A DNA stretch of 64,000 bases from Tistrella mobilis KA081020-065 (lineage in GTDB: Bacteria > Pseudomonadota > Alphaproteobacteria > Tistrellales > Tistrellaceae). Of this stretch, positions 51,248 through 60,113 are shown piece after piece. Positions within the stretch are counted from its first letter, which is position 1, and the number at the start of each line of letters is the position of its first letter. A program made the translations under genes and the position numbers. The stretch is taken from NCBI RefSeq assembly GCF_000264455.2, contig NC_017966.1:62001-126000 (forward strand), in the 5' to 3' direction. The notes under the pieces are model-generated. The model did no database searches. It was not told where the DNA came from and saw only the letters and a program-made list of their open reading frames with translations.

Positions 51248-52258
51248 TCAATGATACCCTTCATGGCCGGTCTTGCCGCGGAACACCCAATAGGCATAGG
51301 CGGTGTAGCCCAGGATGATCGGGATCAGCACCGCGGCGCCGACCAGCATGAAGCCCAGGCTCGCCGCGGGGGCGGCCGCCTCCCAGATCGTCACCGCCTG
51401 CGGGACCACATGCGGGAAGATGCTGACGCCGAGGCCTGCGAGGCCGAGGGCGAACAGGGCCAGCGCCATCAGGAAGGGCGTGTAGTCGTGGTCGCGCTTC
51501 AGGCTGTAGAAAAAGGCGGCCGAGCAGATCAGCACCAGCAGCGGCACCTGCGCCGTGAACAGCACCCGCGGCCAGGCGAACCAGGCCTCGTAATAGGCGC
51601 CCGACAGGAAGGGCGTCGCCGCACTCACCGCCGCCATGCAGACGAGCGTTGCGATGCCCAGCCGGAGCGCCAGGCTGCGGCATTGCAGCTGCAGCACGCC
51701 GTCGGTCTTCATCACCAGCCAGGTGGCGCCCAGCAGCGCATAGCCGATCACCAGGCTGACGCCGACCAGCAGGCTGAAGGGGGTGAGCCAGTCCCACCAG
51801 CCGCCGGCATAGCTGCGCCCCTCGACCGCGATGCCCTGGAGCAGCGCGCCGAGGGTGATGCCCTGGGCCAGCGTCGCCACGATCGATCCGGCGGTGAAGG
51901 CGAAATCCCAGGCCCGGCGATGGCGGGCGTCGCGCCAGCGGAATTCGAAGGCGACGCCGCGGAAGATCAGCGCCAGCAGCATGGCGATGATCGGGGCATA
52001 AAGCGCCGGCAGGATGATCGCATAGGCGAGCGGGAAGGCCGCCATCAGCCCGCCGCCGCCCAGCACCAGCCAGGTTTCGTTGCCGTCCCAGACGGGGGCG
52101 ACCGAATTCATCACCCGGTCGCGCTGGGGCCCCGGCGCGAAGGCCGGAAACAGGATGCCGAGCCCCAGATCGAAACCGTCCATGACCACATAGGCGAAAA
52201 CGGCGAAGGCGATGACGAAGGCCCAGATGGTGGGCAGGTCGAAGAAACCGGTCATCAT
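51248..52258 (-). CDS. cydB: Cytochrome bd-type (CIO) quinol oxidase subunit II
   Basis: This 336-residue membrane protein has nine hydrophobic helices and the CydB features VVMDGFDLGLGILFPAFA, NSVAPVWDGNETWLVLGGGGLMAAFPLAYA and FEFRWRDARHR. ATG 52258 follows GGAGAGGTGATCCG. It pairs with CydA in the terminal oxidase that reduces oxygen with quinol. The order is cydA, cydB, small protein, on the minus strand, with four bases between cydA and cydB. Confidence 0.95.
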   Translation of the reverse strand: MMTGFFDLPTIWAFVIAFAVFAYVVMDGFDLGLGILFPAFAPGPQRDRVMNSVAPVWDGNETWLVLGGGGLMAAFPLAYAIILPALYAPIIAMLLALIFRGVAFEFRWRDARHRRAWDFAFTAGSIVATLAQGITLGALLQGIAVEGRSYAGGWWDWLTPFSLLVGVSLVIGYALLGATWLVMKTDGVLQLQCRSLALRLGIATLVCMAAVSAATPFLSGAYYEAWFAWPRVLFTAQVPLLVLICSAAFFYSLKRDHDYTPFLMALALFALGLAGLGVSIFPHVVPQAVTIWEAAAPAASLGFMLVGAAVLIPIILGYTAYAYWVFRGKTGHEGYH

Positions 52259-52262
52259 CGGA

Positions 52263-53738
52263 TCACCTCTCCTCGCGGGTGGGTGAGGCATGGGTGCCGG
52301 GGCCGTGACGGCTACCGATCGCGCGGCCGGCATGGACGGCGGGTGCCGGCGTGATCCCGGCGGCGCGCACCGGCTGGTGTTCCTCCGTCTCGTCGTCGCG
52401 GGTCTGATCGGGGGTGGCCGTCTGCGGCGCCTTGTGCATCAGCTTCAGGATGTAGAGCGTGCCGCTGCCGAAGACGATGAAGTAGACCAGGATGAAGATC
52501 AGCAGCGAGGTTGCCACCGCAGGTGCTTCCAGCGGCGAGGCGGACTGCGCCGTGCGCAGCAGGCCATAGACGGTGAAGGGCTGGCGGCCGACCTCGGTGG
52601 TCACCCAGCCGGCGATCACCGCCACGAAACCCGACGGGCCCATGGCCAGGGCAAAACGGTGCAGCGCGCGCGAGCTGTGCAACCGACCGCGCAGCCGCTG
52701 GACCAGGGCGAAGCCGCCCAGCGCCAGCATCAGGAAGCCCAGCCCGACCATGATGCGGAACGACCAGAACACGATCGGCACATAGGGCCAGTCCTCGCGC
52801 GGCAGCGTCTCCAGCCCGTCGAGGGGCGCATCCGGATCATGCTTCAGGATCAGCGACGACGCCTTGGGGATGGCGATCTGGTGGCGCACCTCGCCCGCCT
52901 CCTGATCGGGAATGCCGAACAGGATCAGCGGCGCGCCATCGGGATGGCTTTCGAAATGGCCCTCCATGGCCATCACCTTGGCGGGCTGGTGTTCCAGCGT
53001 GTTCAGCCCGTGCATGTCGCCGGCGAAGATCTGGATGGGCGCCGCCACCATCACCAGCCCGGTCGCCATCGAGAACATCACCCGCGCCGCCTCGTTGCGG
53101 CGGTCGCGCAGCAGATGCCAGGCGCCGACGGCGCCGACCACCAGCGCGGTGGTCAGATAGGCGGCAAGCACGGTGTGGGCCAGCCGGTAGGGGAAGGAGG
53201 GGTTGAAGATGATCTCCAGCCAGCTTTCCGGCACGAACTGCCCGACCTCGTTGATCGAGAAACCGGCCGGAGTCTGCATCCAGCTGTTGGCCGAGAGAAT
53301 CCAGAAAGCCGAGATGAAGGTGCCGATCGCGACCATCAATGTCGCCGCGAAATGCAGGCCGCGACCGACGCGGTTCATGCCGAACAGCATCACGCCCAGG
53401 AAGCCTGCCTCCAGGAAGAAGGCGGTCATCACCTCATAGGCCATCAGCGGCCCGATCACCGGTCCGGCCTTGTCGGAGAACACCGACCAGTTGGTGCCGA
53501 ACTGGTAGGACATCACGATGCCCGACACCACGCCCATGCCGAAGGCGAGGGCGAAGATCTTCAGCCAGTATTTGAACAGGGTGAGATAGACCGTGCGCCC
53601 GGTCTTCAGCCACAGCGCCTCCAGCACCGCCAGATAGCTGGCGAGGCCGATGGAGAAGGCGGGGAAGATGAAGTGGAACGACACGGTGAAGGCGAACTGG
53701 ATGCGCGCCAGGAGAACGGCGTCGGCCTGATCAAACAT
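52263..53738 (-). CDS. cydA: Cytochrome bd-type (CIO) quinol oxidase subunit I
   Basis: The 491-residue haem-bearing subunit starts MFDQADAVLLARIQFAFTVSFHFIFPAFSIG, including the axial His region, and has the Q-loop-like ETVKM-region AGDMHGLNTLEHQPAKVMAMEGHFE and the second haem region PYVPIVFWSFRIMVGLGFLM. The quinol-binding Q-loop is of the short CIO type, as in cyanide-insensitive oxidases. ATG 53738 follows GGAGGCGG. A C-terminal extension after the last helix (about 50 residues, Pro/Thr/His-rich) is longer than usual. Low-oxygen expression is suggested by the FNR box upstream. Confidence 0.95.
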   Translation of the reverse strand: MFDQADAVLLARIQFAFTVSFHFIFPAFSIGLASYLAVLEALWLKTGRTVYLTLFKYWLKIFALAFGMGVVSGIVMSYQFGTNWSVFSDKAGPVIGPLMAYEVMTAFFLEAGFLGVMLFGMNRVGRGLHFAATLMVAIGTFISAFWILSANSWMQTPAGFSINEVGQFVPESWLEIIFNPSFPYRLAHTVLAAYLTTALVVGAVGAWHLLRDRRNEAARVMFSMATGLVMVAAPIQIFAGDMHGLNTLEHQPAKVMAMEGHFESHPDGAPLILFGIPDQEAGEVRHQIAIPKASSLILKHDPDAPLDGLETLPREDWPYVPIVFWSFRIMVGLGFLMLALGGFALVQRLRGRLHSSRALHRFALAMGPSGFVAVIAGWVTTEVGRQPFTVYGLLRTAQSASPLEAPAVATSLLIFILVYFIVFGSGTLYILKLMHKAPQTATPDQTRDDETEEHQPVRAAGITPAPAVHAGRAIGSRHGPGTHASPTREER

Positions 53739-54193
53739 AGCCGCCTCCGTCGGATGATGCCTGGCCGCGATCGGCGGGGCGGCGGCGCGGCAGATCGGTC
53801 GATGCCATGACACTCCTCCTCGGAAGATGGTCCCGGGCTCGAACGGGCGGTGAGACATCGTCGGAACGACGCCTGGACCATAAGGTTGCCCGCGACAGGG
53901 CGTCGGCAAGGTCGGGTGAGGCAGCCTGTCGCGGCAGCGCCATCCAAGACCCGCCGGCGCCCATGCCTCAACCGCAGCAATGTCGCAGCCCTGTCGCAGG
54001 CATCCGCTACCCGGGGTGGAGAAAACCGGCCGGCCGCGCGATGCGTCATCCGGTCGCGCTCATGGGCAACTGCTTGAGAGCATGCGGTGAATTCTTCCGG
54101 CGATGCCATCGCAACCTTCCCGCCATCATGCCGCAGGGTCGGCAGACATGGCCTTTACCAAACGCGCATTTGCGACGTCAGGCCGCGATATTT

Positions 54194-54207
54194 TTGATCT
54201 GGATCAA
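54194..54207. promoter_or_regulatory. Perfect FNR/ANR box
   Basis: TTGAT-CTGG-ATCAA is a perfect match to the FNR-type consensus (TTGAT-N4-ATCAA). It lies 456 bases upstream of cydA and 114 bases upstream of the acyl-CoA ligase gene, which diverge. CydAB is the more natural target of oxygen control, which would imply a leader of about 400 bases; the ligase is possible too. The remaining spacer, 53739-54193, holds no gene I can support. Confidence 0.8.
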
Positions 54208-54243
54208 AGCGCGGGCACGGGTTTCGTGAGAGGCTGGCGGTTC

Positions 54244-54260
54244 CATACCAAGAGGTATTG
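54244..54260 (+). promoter_or_regulatory. Shared 17-bp motif, copy 1 (ligase promoter)
   Basis: CATACCAAGAGGTATTG, with perfect inverted repeat ATACC-AAGA-GGTAT, 60 bases before the ligase start. The motif recurs at 55951 and 58899, in front of the next two transcription units. Confidence 0.7.
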
Positions 54261-54320
54261 ACTCGTAGCCGGCGCCACGGTACTTCCTTGTGCAACGAAC
54301 AGCGACGCAGGGAGGACGAA

Positions 54321-55895
54321 ATGACGTCGCAGGCTCCGGTCGTTCACGGCCGTGGCGAGCCCCGGCCGGCCTTCGGGTCCGTGCTGGCGGCCTTCGACCA
54401 CGCCGTCACCCAACATGCTGAAATAACGGCACTCATCCACCGCGGGCGCAGCCTGGATTATGCGGCCGAGGGCCGCGCGGTGGCGGAACTCGCAGGCTGG
54501 ATCGAGGAAGCGGGTTTTGGTGGCCGTAGCGTGGTGCTGCTGATCCCCAACGGGATCGAGTATCACATCGCATACTTTGCGGTCTTGTATGCCGACGCCA
54601 CGCCGGTGCTGCTGAACCCGCTCTACCCCGCGCCGGCGCTGGAGCCGCTGTTCGCCGATGCCGAGCCGGCGCTGGTGCTGACGGTGCCCGAGACGGCCGA
54701 GGCCGCCCGCGCGCTGATGCCGCGGTTCGGCCATCAGGTGCTGGTGCTGGGCGAGGGCGATTTCACCCCCGAGGCCCTGGTCGCCCGCGGGCCGGCGGTC
54801 TGGGTGCCTCGCCAGGCCTCGCCCGAGGCGCCGGCCGCGCTGATGTTCACCGGCGGCACCACCGGCATTTCCAAGGCGATCGTCCACAGCCATCGGGCGA
54901 TGATGGATGCGATCCTGCGCATCGACTGGGGCTGGCCGACCCGCGCCCGGGGCGAGGTCTGGCTGCCGGTCGCGCCGATGTTCCACATCTATGGCTGGCT
55001 GTTCGGGGTTGGCAATCCCGTCCATGCCGCGGCGACCCTGATCATCCCCGATCGCTTCCAGCCCGATCATGTCGTCGATCTGATCGCGCGTCACCGCGTG
55101 ACGGTCTTCGGCGGCGGGCCGCCGGCGATCTACCAGGGGCTGATGGCGGCGCAGGATTTCGAGACCGCCGACCTCTCCTCGCTTGTGGTCTGCGGCGGCG
55201 GCGGCGCGCCCTTCCCGGTGGAGGTGCTGAAGCGCTGGAAAGACCGGACCGGGGTCGATATCGCCGAAGGCTATGGCATGACCGAGATCGCGCCGATCGC
55301 GGTCAATACCGACAGTTTCGGCCGCAAGGCGGGCTCGGTCGGCAAGCCGGTGCCGGATGTCGACATCCGCATCGCCGATCTGAACGACTGGTCGCGGGAA
55401 CTACCGATGGGTGAGGCGGGCGAGGTTTGCGTGCGCGGGCCGCACGCGCTGACCGAGTACCGCAATCGCCCCGATGAGACCGCGGCCACCATCCGCGACG
55501 GCTGGGTTCTGACCGGCGATATCGGTTTCGTCGATGCCGAGGGCTTCCTGACCATCACCGACCGCAAGAAAGACGTGATCCTGGTCAAGGGCTTCAACGT
55601 CTTCCCGCGCGAGGTGGAAGAGGTCATCCACCAGCATCCGGATGTGCGGGGCGTCGGCGTGGTCAGCCTGCCCGATGCGCGGTCGGGTGAACGGATCATC
55701 GCCTTCGTGGTGGTCGATCCCTATACCGAGACCGGTGTGGCCGACCTCATGGCCCATTGCAAGGCACGGCTGGTCGCCTACAAGGTCCCGGCCGAGATCC
55801 GCCTGATCGAAGATCTGCCGCTGACCCCGGCCCGCAAGCTGGACCGCATCGCGCTCCGCCGCCAGGCGGCGGAAGCGGCCGAAGCTGCGGCCTGA
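54321..55895 (+). CDS. AMP-forming acyl-CoA ligase of the aromatic cluster
   Basis: A 524-residue adenylate-forming enzyme from ATG 54321 (GGGAGGACGAA upstream). P-loop MFTGGTTGISKAIVHSH (FTGGTTG in place of the common TSGTTG), A5 motif GYGMTEIAP, DGWVLTGDIGF and the C-terminal catalytic Lys in LTPARKLDR. It activates a carboxylic acid as CoA thioester. The presence beside a Rieske dioxygenase system suggests the substrate is an aromatic acid or the acid released by ring cleavage. First gene of the aromatic cluster, with its own copy of the 17-bp motif. Confidence 0.92.
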   Translation: MTSQAPVVHGRGEPRPAFGSVLAAFDHAVTQHAEITALIHRGRSLDYAAEGRAVAELAGWIEEAGFGGRSVVLLIPNGIEYHIAYFAVLYADATPVLLNPLYPAPALEPLFADAEPALVLTVPETAEAARALMPRFGHQVLVLGEGDFTPEALVARGPAVWVPRQASPEAPAALMFTGGTTGISKAIVHSHRAMMDAILRIDWGWPTRARGEVWLPVAPMFHIYGWLFGVGNPVHAAATLIIPDRFQPDHVVDLIARHRVTVFGGGPPAIYQGLMAAQDFETADLSSLVVCGGGGAPFPVEVLKRWKDRTGVDIAEGYGMTEIAPIAVNTDSFGRKAGSVGKPVPDVDIRIADLNDWSRELPMGEAGEVCVRGPHALTEYRNRPDETAATIRDGWVLTGDIGFVDAEGFLTITDRKKDVILVKGFNVFPREVEEVIHQHPDVRGVGVVSLPDARSGERIIAFVVVDPYTETGVADLMAHCKARLVAYKVPAEIRLIEDLPLTPARKLDRIALRRQAAEAAEAAA

Positions 55896-55950
55896 CCGCC
55901 GACGATCGGCCATGGCGCACCCCATGTGGTGCGCCGCTTTCTGCCCTCAA

Positions 55951-55967
55951 CATACCAAAGAGTACTG
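55951..55967 (+). promoter_or_regulatory. Shared 17-bp motif, copy 2 (TRAP promoter)
   Basis: CATACCAAAGAGTACTG, 29 bases before the binding-protein start. It matches copy 1 in the outer positions CATACC and GTAyTG, and is the least symmetric of the three copies. Confidence 0.65.
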
Positions 55968-55995
55968 TGGGCATCAGCAACAGGGGGGACTGTCC

Positions 55996-57045
55996 ATGAA
56001 GATGCAAGGTCTCAAACGCGCCGGCCTCAGACTTGGTCTCGCTACCGCCGGCGCCGTGATCGCGATGACCGCGGCGGCCATGGCCGAGCCGGTGGTGCTG
56101 CGCTACAACCAGTGGTTCCCGACCGGCCATTGGTCGCAGACCGAGGGTCTGTATCCCTGGTTCGCCGAAATCGAGGCGGCCACCGAAGGCCGGGTGAAGG
56201 TGGAGCCCTCGGCCAAGCCGATCGCGCCGCCGAACCGCAATTATCAGGCGGTGGTCGACGGGGTCGCCGATCTTGCCTGGGGCCCCCACGGCTACACACC
56301 CGGCGTGTTCCCGCTGACCGAAATGGTGGAACTGCCCTTCATCACCGAGGATGCCGGCAAAAGCTCGGTCGCTTTCTGGCGGCTCTGGGAGAATTTCTTC
56401 GCCCCGACCGGCATGCAGGGCGATGTCGTGACGCTGGCGATGCACGTCACCTCGGGGGGCAACATCCATATGCGGGAGACCGGGGTCGAAAGCCTGGCCG
56501 ACCTCAAGGCGCAGAAGATTCGCGTGCCCACCCCCACCGTCGGCCGGGTGCTGAAGGATGTGGGCGCGGTGCCGGTTTCGGGCTCGCTGGGTGAACTGCG
56601 CGAGATGCTTTCCCGCGGCATCATCGACGGCACGGCGATTTCCGACGAGCTGGTGACCGGTTTCAAGGTCGAACAGTATGTGAAGCATGTCACCCGCATC
56701 CCCGGCGGGCTTTATTCCAACGCCGCCTTCGTGATCGTCAACAAGGCGAAGTGGGAGAAGATCTCGGAAGCCGACCGTGCCGCCATCCTGAAGCTGTCGG
56801 GTGAGACGCTGTCGGAAAAGATGGGCGCCCTCTGGCATAAGCATGATCTGATCGCGCGTGAGGCCATCAAGGCCGAGCTGGGCGATGCCTATCGCGATGC
56901 CAGCCCGGCCTTCCTCGCCGAGTTGAAGGCCGCCTTCCAGCCGGCCGAGGTGGCGTGGCTGGAACAGGCCGCGAAGCTCGGCATCGACGGCGGCGGCGCG
57001 CTCAACTTCTACCGCGCCGAACTGGCCCGCAGCGGGGGCAATTGA
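55996..57045 (+). CDS. TRAP transporter binding protein of the aromatic cluster (DctP family)
   Basis: A 349-residue periplasmic protein with signal peptide (MKMQGLKRAGLRLGLATAGAVIAMTAAAMAE). Binding-fold features: LRYNQWFPTGHWSQTEGLYPWF, and the Arg region DLKAQKIRVPTPTVGRVLKDVGAVPV, REMLSRGIIDGTAIS. Preceded by CAGGGGGGAC. First gene of a TRAP set in the order binding protein, small permease, large permease. The ligand is presumably an aromatic acid, since ring-hydroxylating genes follow. Confidence 0.93.
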   Translation: MKMQGLKRAGLRLGLATAGAVIAMTAAAMAEPVVLRYNQWFPTGHWSQTEGLYPWFAEIEAATEGRVKVEPSAKPIAPPNRNYQAVVDGVADLAWGPHGYTPGVFPLTEMVELPFITEDAGKSSVAFWRLWENFFAPTGMQGDVVTLAMHVTSGGNIHMRETGVESLADLKAQKIRVPTPTVGRVLKDVGAVPVSGSLGELREMLSRGIIDGTAISDELVTGFKVEQYVKHVTRIPGGLYSNAAFVIVNKAKWEKISEADRAAILKLSGETLSEKMGALWHKHDLIAREAIKAELGDAYRDASPAFLAELKAAFQPAEVAWLEQAAKLGIDGGGALNFYRAELARSGGN

Positions 57046-57049
57046 GGCC

Positions 57050-57565
57050 ATGACCGCCCTGATCCGCATGGTGCGCGGCCTGACCGACCGGATCGCCATG
57101 GCCACGCTGATGCTCATGGCCCTGGTCACCTTCGTCGACGTCGCCGGCCGGGTGCTGTTCAACGAGCCGCTGGGCTTCGCCTACGAGATGATCGGCGTGC
57201 TGCTGGGCCTTGCCACCTATGCCGGGCTCTACGCCACCCAGCTGCATCGCGGCCATATCGCGATCGACCTGCTGGAGGATCGCTATCGGCGCTGGCCGCG
57301 GTTCGATGCGGTTCGGGGCGCTCTGGTCTGGCTGGTGGAGGCGCTGTTCTGGGGGCTGGTCGCCGCCTGGATCACCCGCCAGGCCGGCACCTCCATGGCC
57401 TATGGCGAAACCTTCCTCTTCCTGCCGGTTGCGAAGCATGTGCCGCTCTATGCGCTGGCGGTGCTGGCCTGGCTGGCCTTTGCCGGCCATCTCGCCCGCG
57501 GCTGGCTGACCGTCACCGGCCGTAGCCTCGCACCCGGGGCCGGCAAAGCGGAGCAGGTCGGATGA
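57050..57565 (+). CDS. TRAP transporter small permease (DctQ family)
   Basis: The 171-residue small subunit with four hydrophobic helices: IAMATLMLMALVTFVDVAGRVLFNEPLGFAYEMIGVLLGLATYAGLY, and the loop HRGHIAIDLL. It starts five bases after the binding protein gene and overlaps the large-permease start (ATGA at 57562). Confidence 0.92.
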   Translation: MTALIRMVRGLTDRIAMATLMLMALVTFVDVAGRVLFNEPLGFAYEMIGVLLGLATYAGLYATQLHRGHIAIDLLEDRYRRWPRFDAVRGALVWLVEALFWGLVAAWITRQAGTSMAYGETFLFLPVAKHVPLYALAVLAWLAFAGHLARGWLTVTGRSLAPGAGKAEQVG

Positions 57566-58851
57566 TCGTCACCATCGCCTTCCTGATCCTGTTCGCGCTG
57601 CTGCTGCTGCGCACGCCGATTGCGGCCGCCACCGGCCTGGTCGGCATCGGCGGGCTCGCGGTCTATCAGGGCATCGGCCCGGCGCTGTCGCAGATCGGCA
57701 TCATCGCGACCGAAACGGTGCTCACCTATGAATTCGCGGTCATCCCGCTGTTCATCCTGATGGGCGCCTTCATCAGCCGCTCGGGCATCGCCGAGGAACT
57801 CTACCGGGCCTGCCATGCCCTGGTCGGCCATCGCCGCGGCGGGCTCGCGGTCGCCACCGTCGTCGCCTGCGGCGGCTTCGGGGCGGTCTGCGGTTCCAGC
57901 CTCGCCACCGCGGCCACCATGTCGCGGGTCGCCTATCCGCCGATGAAGAAATACGGCTACAGCGATGCGCTGGCCTCGGGCTCGATCGCGGCCGGCGGCA
58001 CGCTCGGCATCCTGATCCCGCCCTCGATCGCGCTGGTCTTCTACGGCATCCTCACCGAGACCGATATCGGCCAGCTGTTCATCGCCGGGCTTCTGCCGGG
58101 TGTGGTCGGCATCCTGCTCTATGCGGCGGCGGTCGTCGCCGTCACCACCCTCGACCGCAAGGCCGGGCCTGCGGCGGAGCGGATGCCGCTGCGCGATCGG
58201 CTGAAGGCGCTGCGCGATGTCTGGGCCACGGGGCTGCTGTTCGTCATCGTGATGGGCGGCATCTATGGCGGGTTCTTCTCGCCCACCGAAAGCGCCGGCA
58301 TCGGCGCGGTCGGCGCCCTGCTGATCACCGCCGCCCGCGGCCGGGCCAGCCTGGCGATGGTCCGCGATGCGCTGACCGATGCCGCCCACACCACCGTTGC
58401 CCTGATCGCGATCCTGATCGGCGCCTTCCTCTTCGCCAATCTGATCAATGTCGCAAGCGTTCCCCAGGCGCTGGTCGCCTGGATCGGGGCCATGGATGTG
58501 CCGCCGCTGGTGGTGATCCTGGCGATCATCGGCGTCTATCTGGTGCTGGGCTGCGTGCTGGAAAGCATGTCGATGATGCTGTTGACCGTGCCGGTGTTCT
58601 ATCCCCTGGTCGCGAGCCTCGGCTACGACCTGATCTGGTTCGGCATCGTGGTGGTCGTCGTGACCGAAATCAGCCTGATCACCCCGCCGATCGGCCTCAA
58701 CGTCTTCGTGCTGCGCGCGGTATTGCCCGATGTCCGGCTGGCCTCGGTGTTCCGCGGGGTCATGCCCTTCATCACCGCCGATGTCGTCCGTCTCGCCCTC
58801 ATCCTGTTCGTGCCCTGGCTGTCGCTGGCCCTGCCGCAGCTGATGCGCTAG
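57562..58851 (+). CDS. TRAP transporter large permease (DctM family)
   Basis: This 429-residue channel subunit has GGTLGILIPPSIALVFYGILTE, TESAGIGAVGALL (TES in place of TEA), and ISLITPPIGLNVFVLRAVLPD. It completes the transporter. The next unit (hydrolase onward) has its own motif 48 bases after this stop. Confidence 0.94.
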   Translation: MIVTIAFLILFALLLLRTPIAAATGLVGIGGLAVYQGIGPALSQIGIIATETVLTYEFAVIPLFILMGAFISRSGIAEELYRACHALVGHRRGGLAVATVVACGGFGAVCGSSLATAATMSRVAYPPMKKYGYSDALASGSIAAGGTLGILIPPSIALVFYGILTETDIGQLFIAGLLPGVVGILLYAAAVVAVTTLDRKAGPAAERMPLRDRLKALRDVWATGLLFVIVMGGIYGGFFSPTESAGIGAVGALLITAARGRASLAMVRDALTDAAHTTVALIAILIGAFLFANLINVASVPQALVAWIGAMDVPPLVVILAIIGVYLVLGCVLESMSMMLLTVPVFYPLVASLGYDLIWFGIVVVVVTEISLITPPIGLNVFVLRAVLPDVRLASVFRGVMPFITADVVRLALILFVPWLSLALPQLMR

Positions 58852-58898
58852 CCGACCCGTCTTCTCCCATGCCCACAGGCACGGGACTCTGCCTTATC

Positions 58899-58915
58899 CA
58901 TACCTTCAGGTACTG
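58899..58915 (+). promoter_or_regulatory. Shared 17-bp motif, copy 3 (hydrolase/dioxygenase promoter)
   Basis: CATACCTTCAGGTACTG, with near-perfect inverted repeat ATACC-TTCA-GGTAc, 15 bases before the hydrolase start; the following GAAAGGA is the ribosome-binding site. A bound regulator here would sit at or just past the transcription start. Confidence 0.65.
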
Positions 58916-58930
58916 AAAGGAATCCCTGAC

Positions 58931-59773
58931 ATGAACGCCCAGGCTCCCGCCGCCATTCAGGTCGTCACCCGCACCATCCAGGCCCATGATCATCGCACCA
59001 ATCTGCACGAGGCTGGCCAGGGCCGCCCGGTGGTGCTGCTCCACGGCTCGGGCGCCGGGGTTTCGGCCGCGGCCAACTGGTCGAAGGTGATCCCGGAACT
59101 GGCCCGCAATTTCCATGTCGTCGCCCCCGATATCGCCGGCTTCGGGATGACCGAACTCAAGCCCGATGCGCGCTATGACATCAAGCTCTGGGTCGCGCAT
59201 TTCATCGGCATCCTGGACGCGCTGGGCCTGGAGAAGGTCGGCGTGGTCGGCAATTCCTTCGGCGGCGCGCTGGGCCTTGCCACCGCGCTGTCGCATCCGA
59301 CCCGCATCGACCGGCTGGTGCTGCTCGGCACCCCCTGCGGTGAATTCCCGATGACCGACGGCCTGCGCGCCCAGCTGGAGTTCGACGGCACGATCGAGGG
59401 CATGCGCCACGCGGTCAGCTTCTTCCCCCATGACGACAGCATCATCACCGACGAGCTGATCCAGCGCCGGTTCGAGGCCGCCACCCAGCCGGGTGCGCTC
59501 GAAGCCTTCCGCAAGCTGATGCCGGCGCCGGCCGGTGACGAGCGGCCCACCGTGCGCGGCATTCCACTCAAGGCGCTGGCGACCCTGCCGCACCGTGCCC
59601 TGATTCTGCATGGCCGCGAAGACCGGGTGGTGCCGTTCGAACGCGCGCTCGACATGCACCGCTCGGTGCCGAATTCGGAGCTGCATTCCTTCGGCCAGTG
59701 CGGCCACTGGGTGCAGATCGAGCGCGAGGCCCGTTTCCTGGATCTCGTCACCGAATTCATGGCCCGCGACTGA
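58931..59773 (+). CDS. Meta-cleavage product hydrolase (BphD/XylF/MhpC family)
   Basis: A 280-residue alpha/beta hydrolase. Oxyanion segment LLHGSGAGVSAAANW is typical of meta-cleavage product hydrolases; nucleophile Ser in VVGNSFGGALGLA; acid Asp in HGREDRVVP; catalytic His in CGHWVQIE. It cleaves the C-C bond of a 2-hydroxy-6-oxo-dienoate made by extradiol ring opening, giving 2-hydroxypenta-2,4-dienoate and an acid. The gene leads the operon of ring-cleaving and hydroxylating enzymes. The released acid might be activated by the CoA ligase at 54321 (inference). Confidence 0.92.
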   Translation: MNAQAPAAIQVVTRTIQAHDHRTNLHEAGQGRPVVLLHGSGAGVSAAANWSKVIPELARNFHVVAPDIAGFGMTELKPDARYDIKLWVAHFIGILDALGLEKVGVVGNSFGGALGLATALSHPTRIDRLVLLGTPCGEFPMTDGLRAQLEFDGTIEGMRHAVSFFPHDDSIITDELIQRRFEAATQPGALEAFRKLMPAPAGDERPTVRGIPLKALATLPHRALILHGREDRVVPFERALDMHRSVPNSELHSFGQCGHWVQIEREARFLDLVTEFMARD

Positions 59774-59798
59774 TCCGGCGTGAAGGAGGGCCATGCCC

Positions 59799-60113
59799 AT
59801 GAGCCGCGACGTGCTCGAAAAGCTGCTCTACGACCTGTCGACCAGCCGGCAGAACCGCGAGGCCTTTGCCGCCGATGCCGACAAATACCTCGCCCGCTAT
59901 CGGTTGAGCGCCGGGGAAAAGGCGCTGGTGCGCGACTACGACGTTCGCGCGCTGGCCGATCTGGGCGTCAACACCATGCTGACCTGGGGCTTCTGGCTCC
60001 AGGCCGGCCGGCGCAACCCCGACTACATTCGCGCGATGCAGGGGCGCGCCATGCAGGGCCGCGCCGTGCAGAACCGGAACAGCGCCACCCCGACCGAAGG
60101 AGCCCCGTCATGA
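59799..60113 (+). CDS. LigA-type small subunit of extradiol dioxygenase
   Basis: About 104 residues, helical: LEKLLYDLSTSRQNREAFAADADKYLARYRLSAGEKALVRDYDVRALADLGVNTMLTWGFW. This corresponds to the LigA (protocatechuate 4,5-dioxygenase alpha) family, which caps the active site of LigB. GGAGG is three bases before ATG 59793 and nine before ATG 59799; the second has better spacing. Near the C-terminus a 15-bp imperfect tandem repeat encodes AMQGR-AMQGR-AVQNR. Its stop overlaps the LigB start (ATGA). Confidence 0.88.
   Translation: MSRDVLEKLLYDLSTSRQNREAFAADADKYLARYRLSAGEKALVRDYDVRALADLGVNTMLTWGFWLQAGRRNPDYIRAMQGRAMQGRAVQNRNSATPTEGAPS

Noticed and set aside
53606-54109. 167-codon minus-strand frame upstream of cydA
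   Set aside because: It overlaps the cydA start in another frame and has no domain or ribosome-binding site; the spacer is treated as regulatory.
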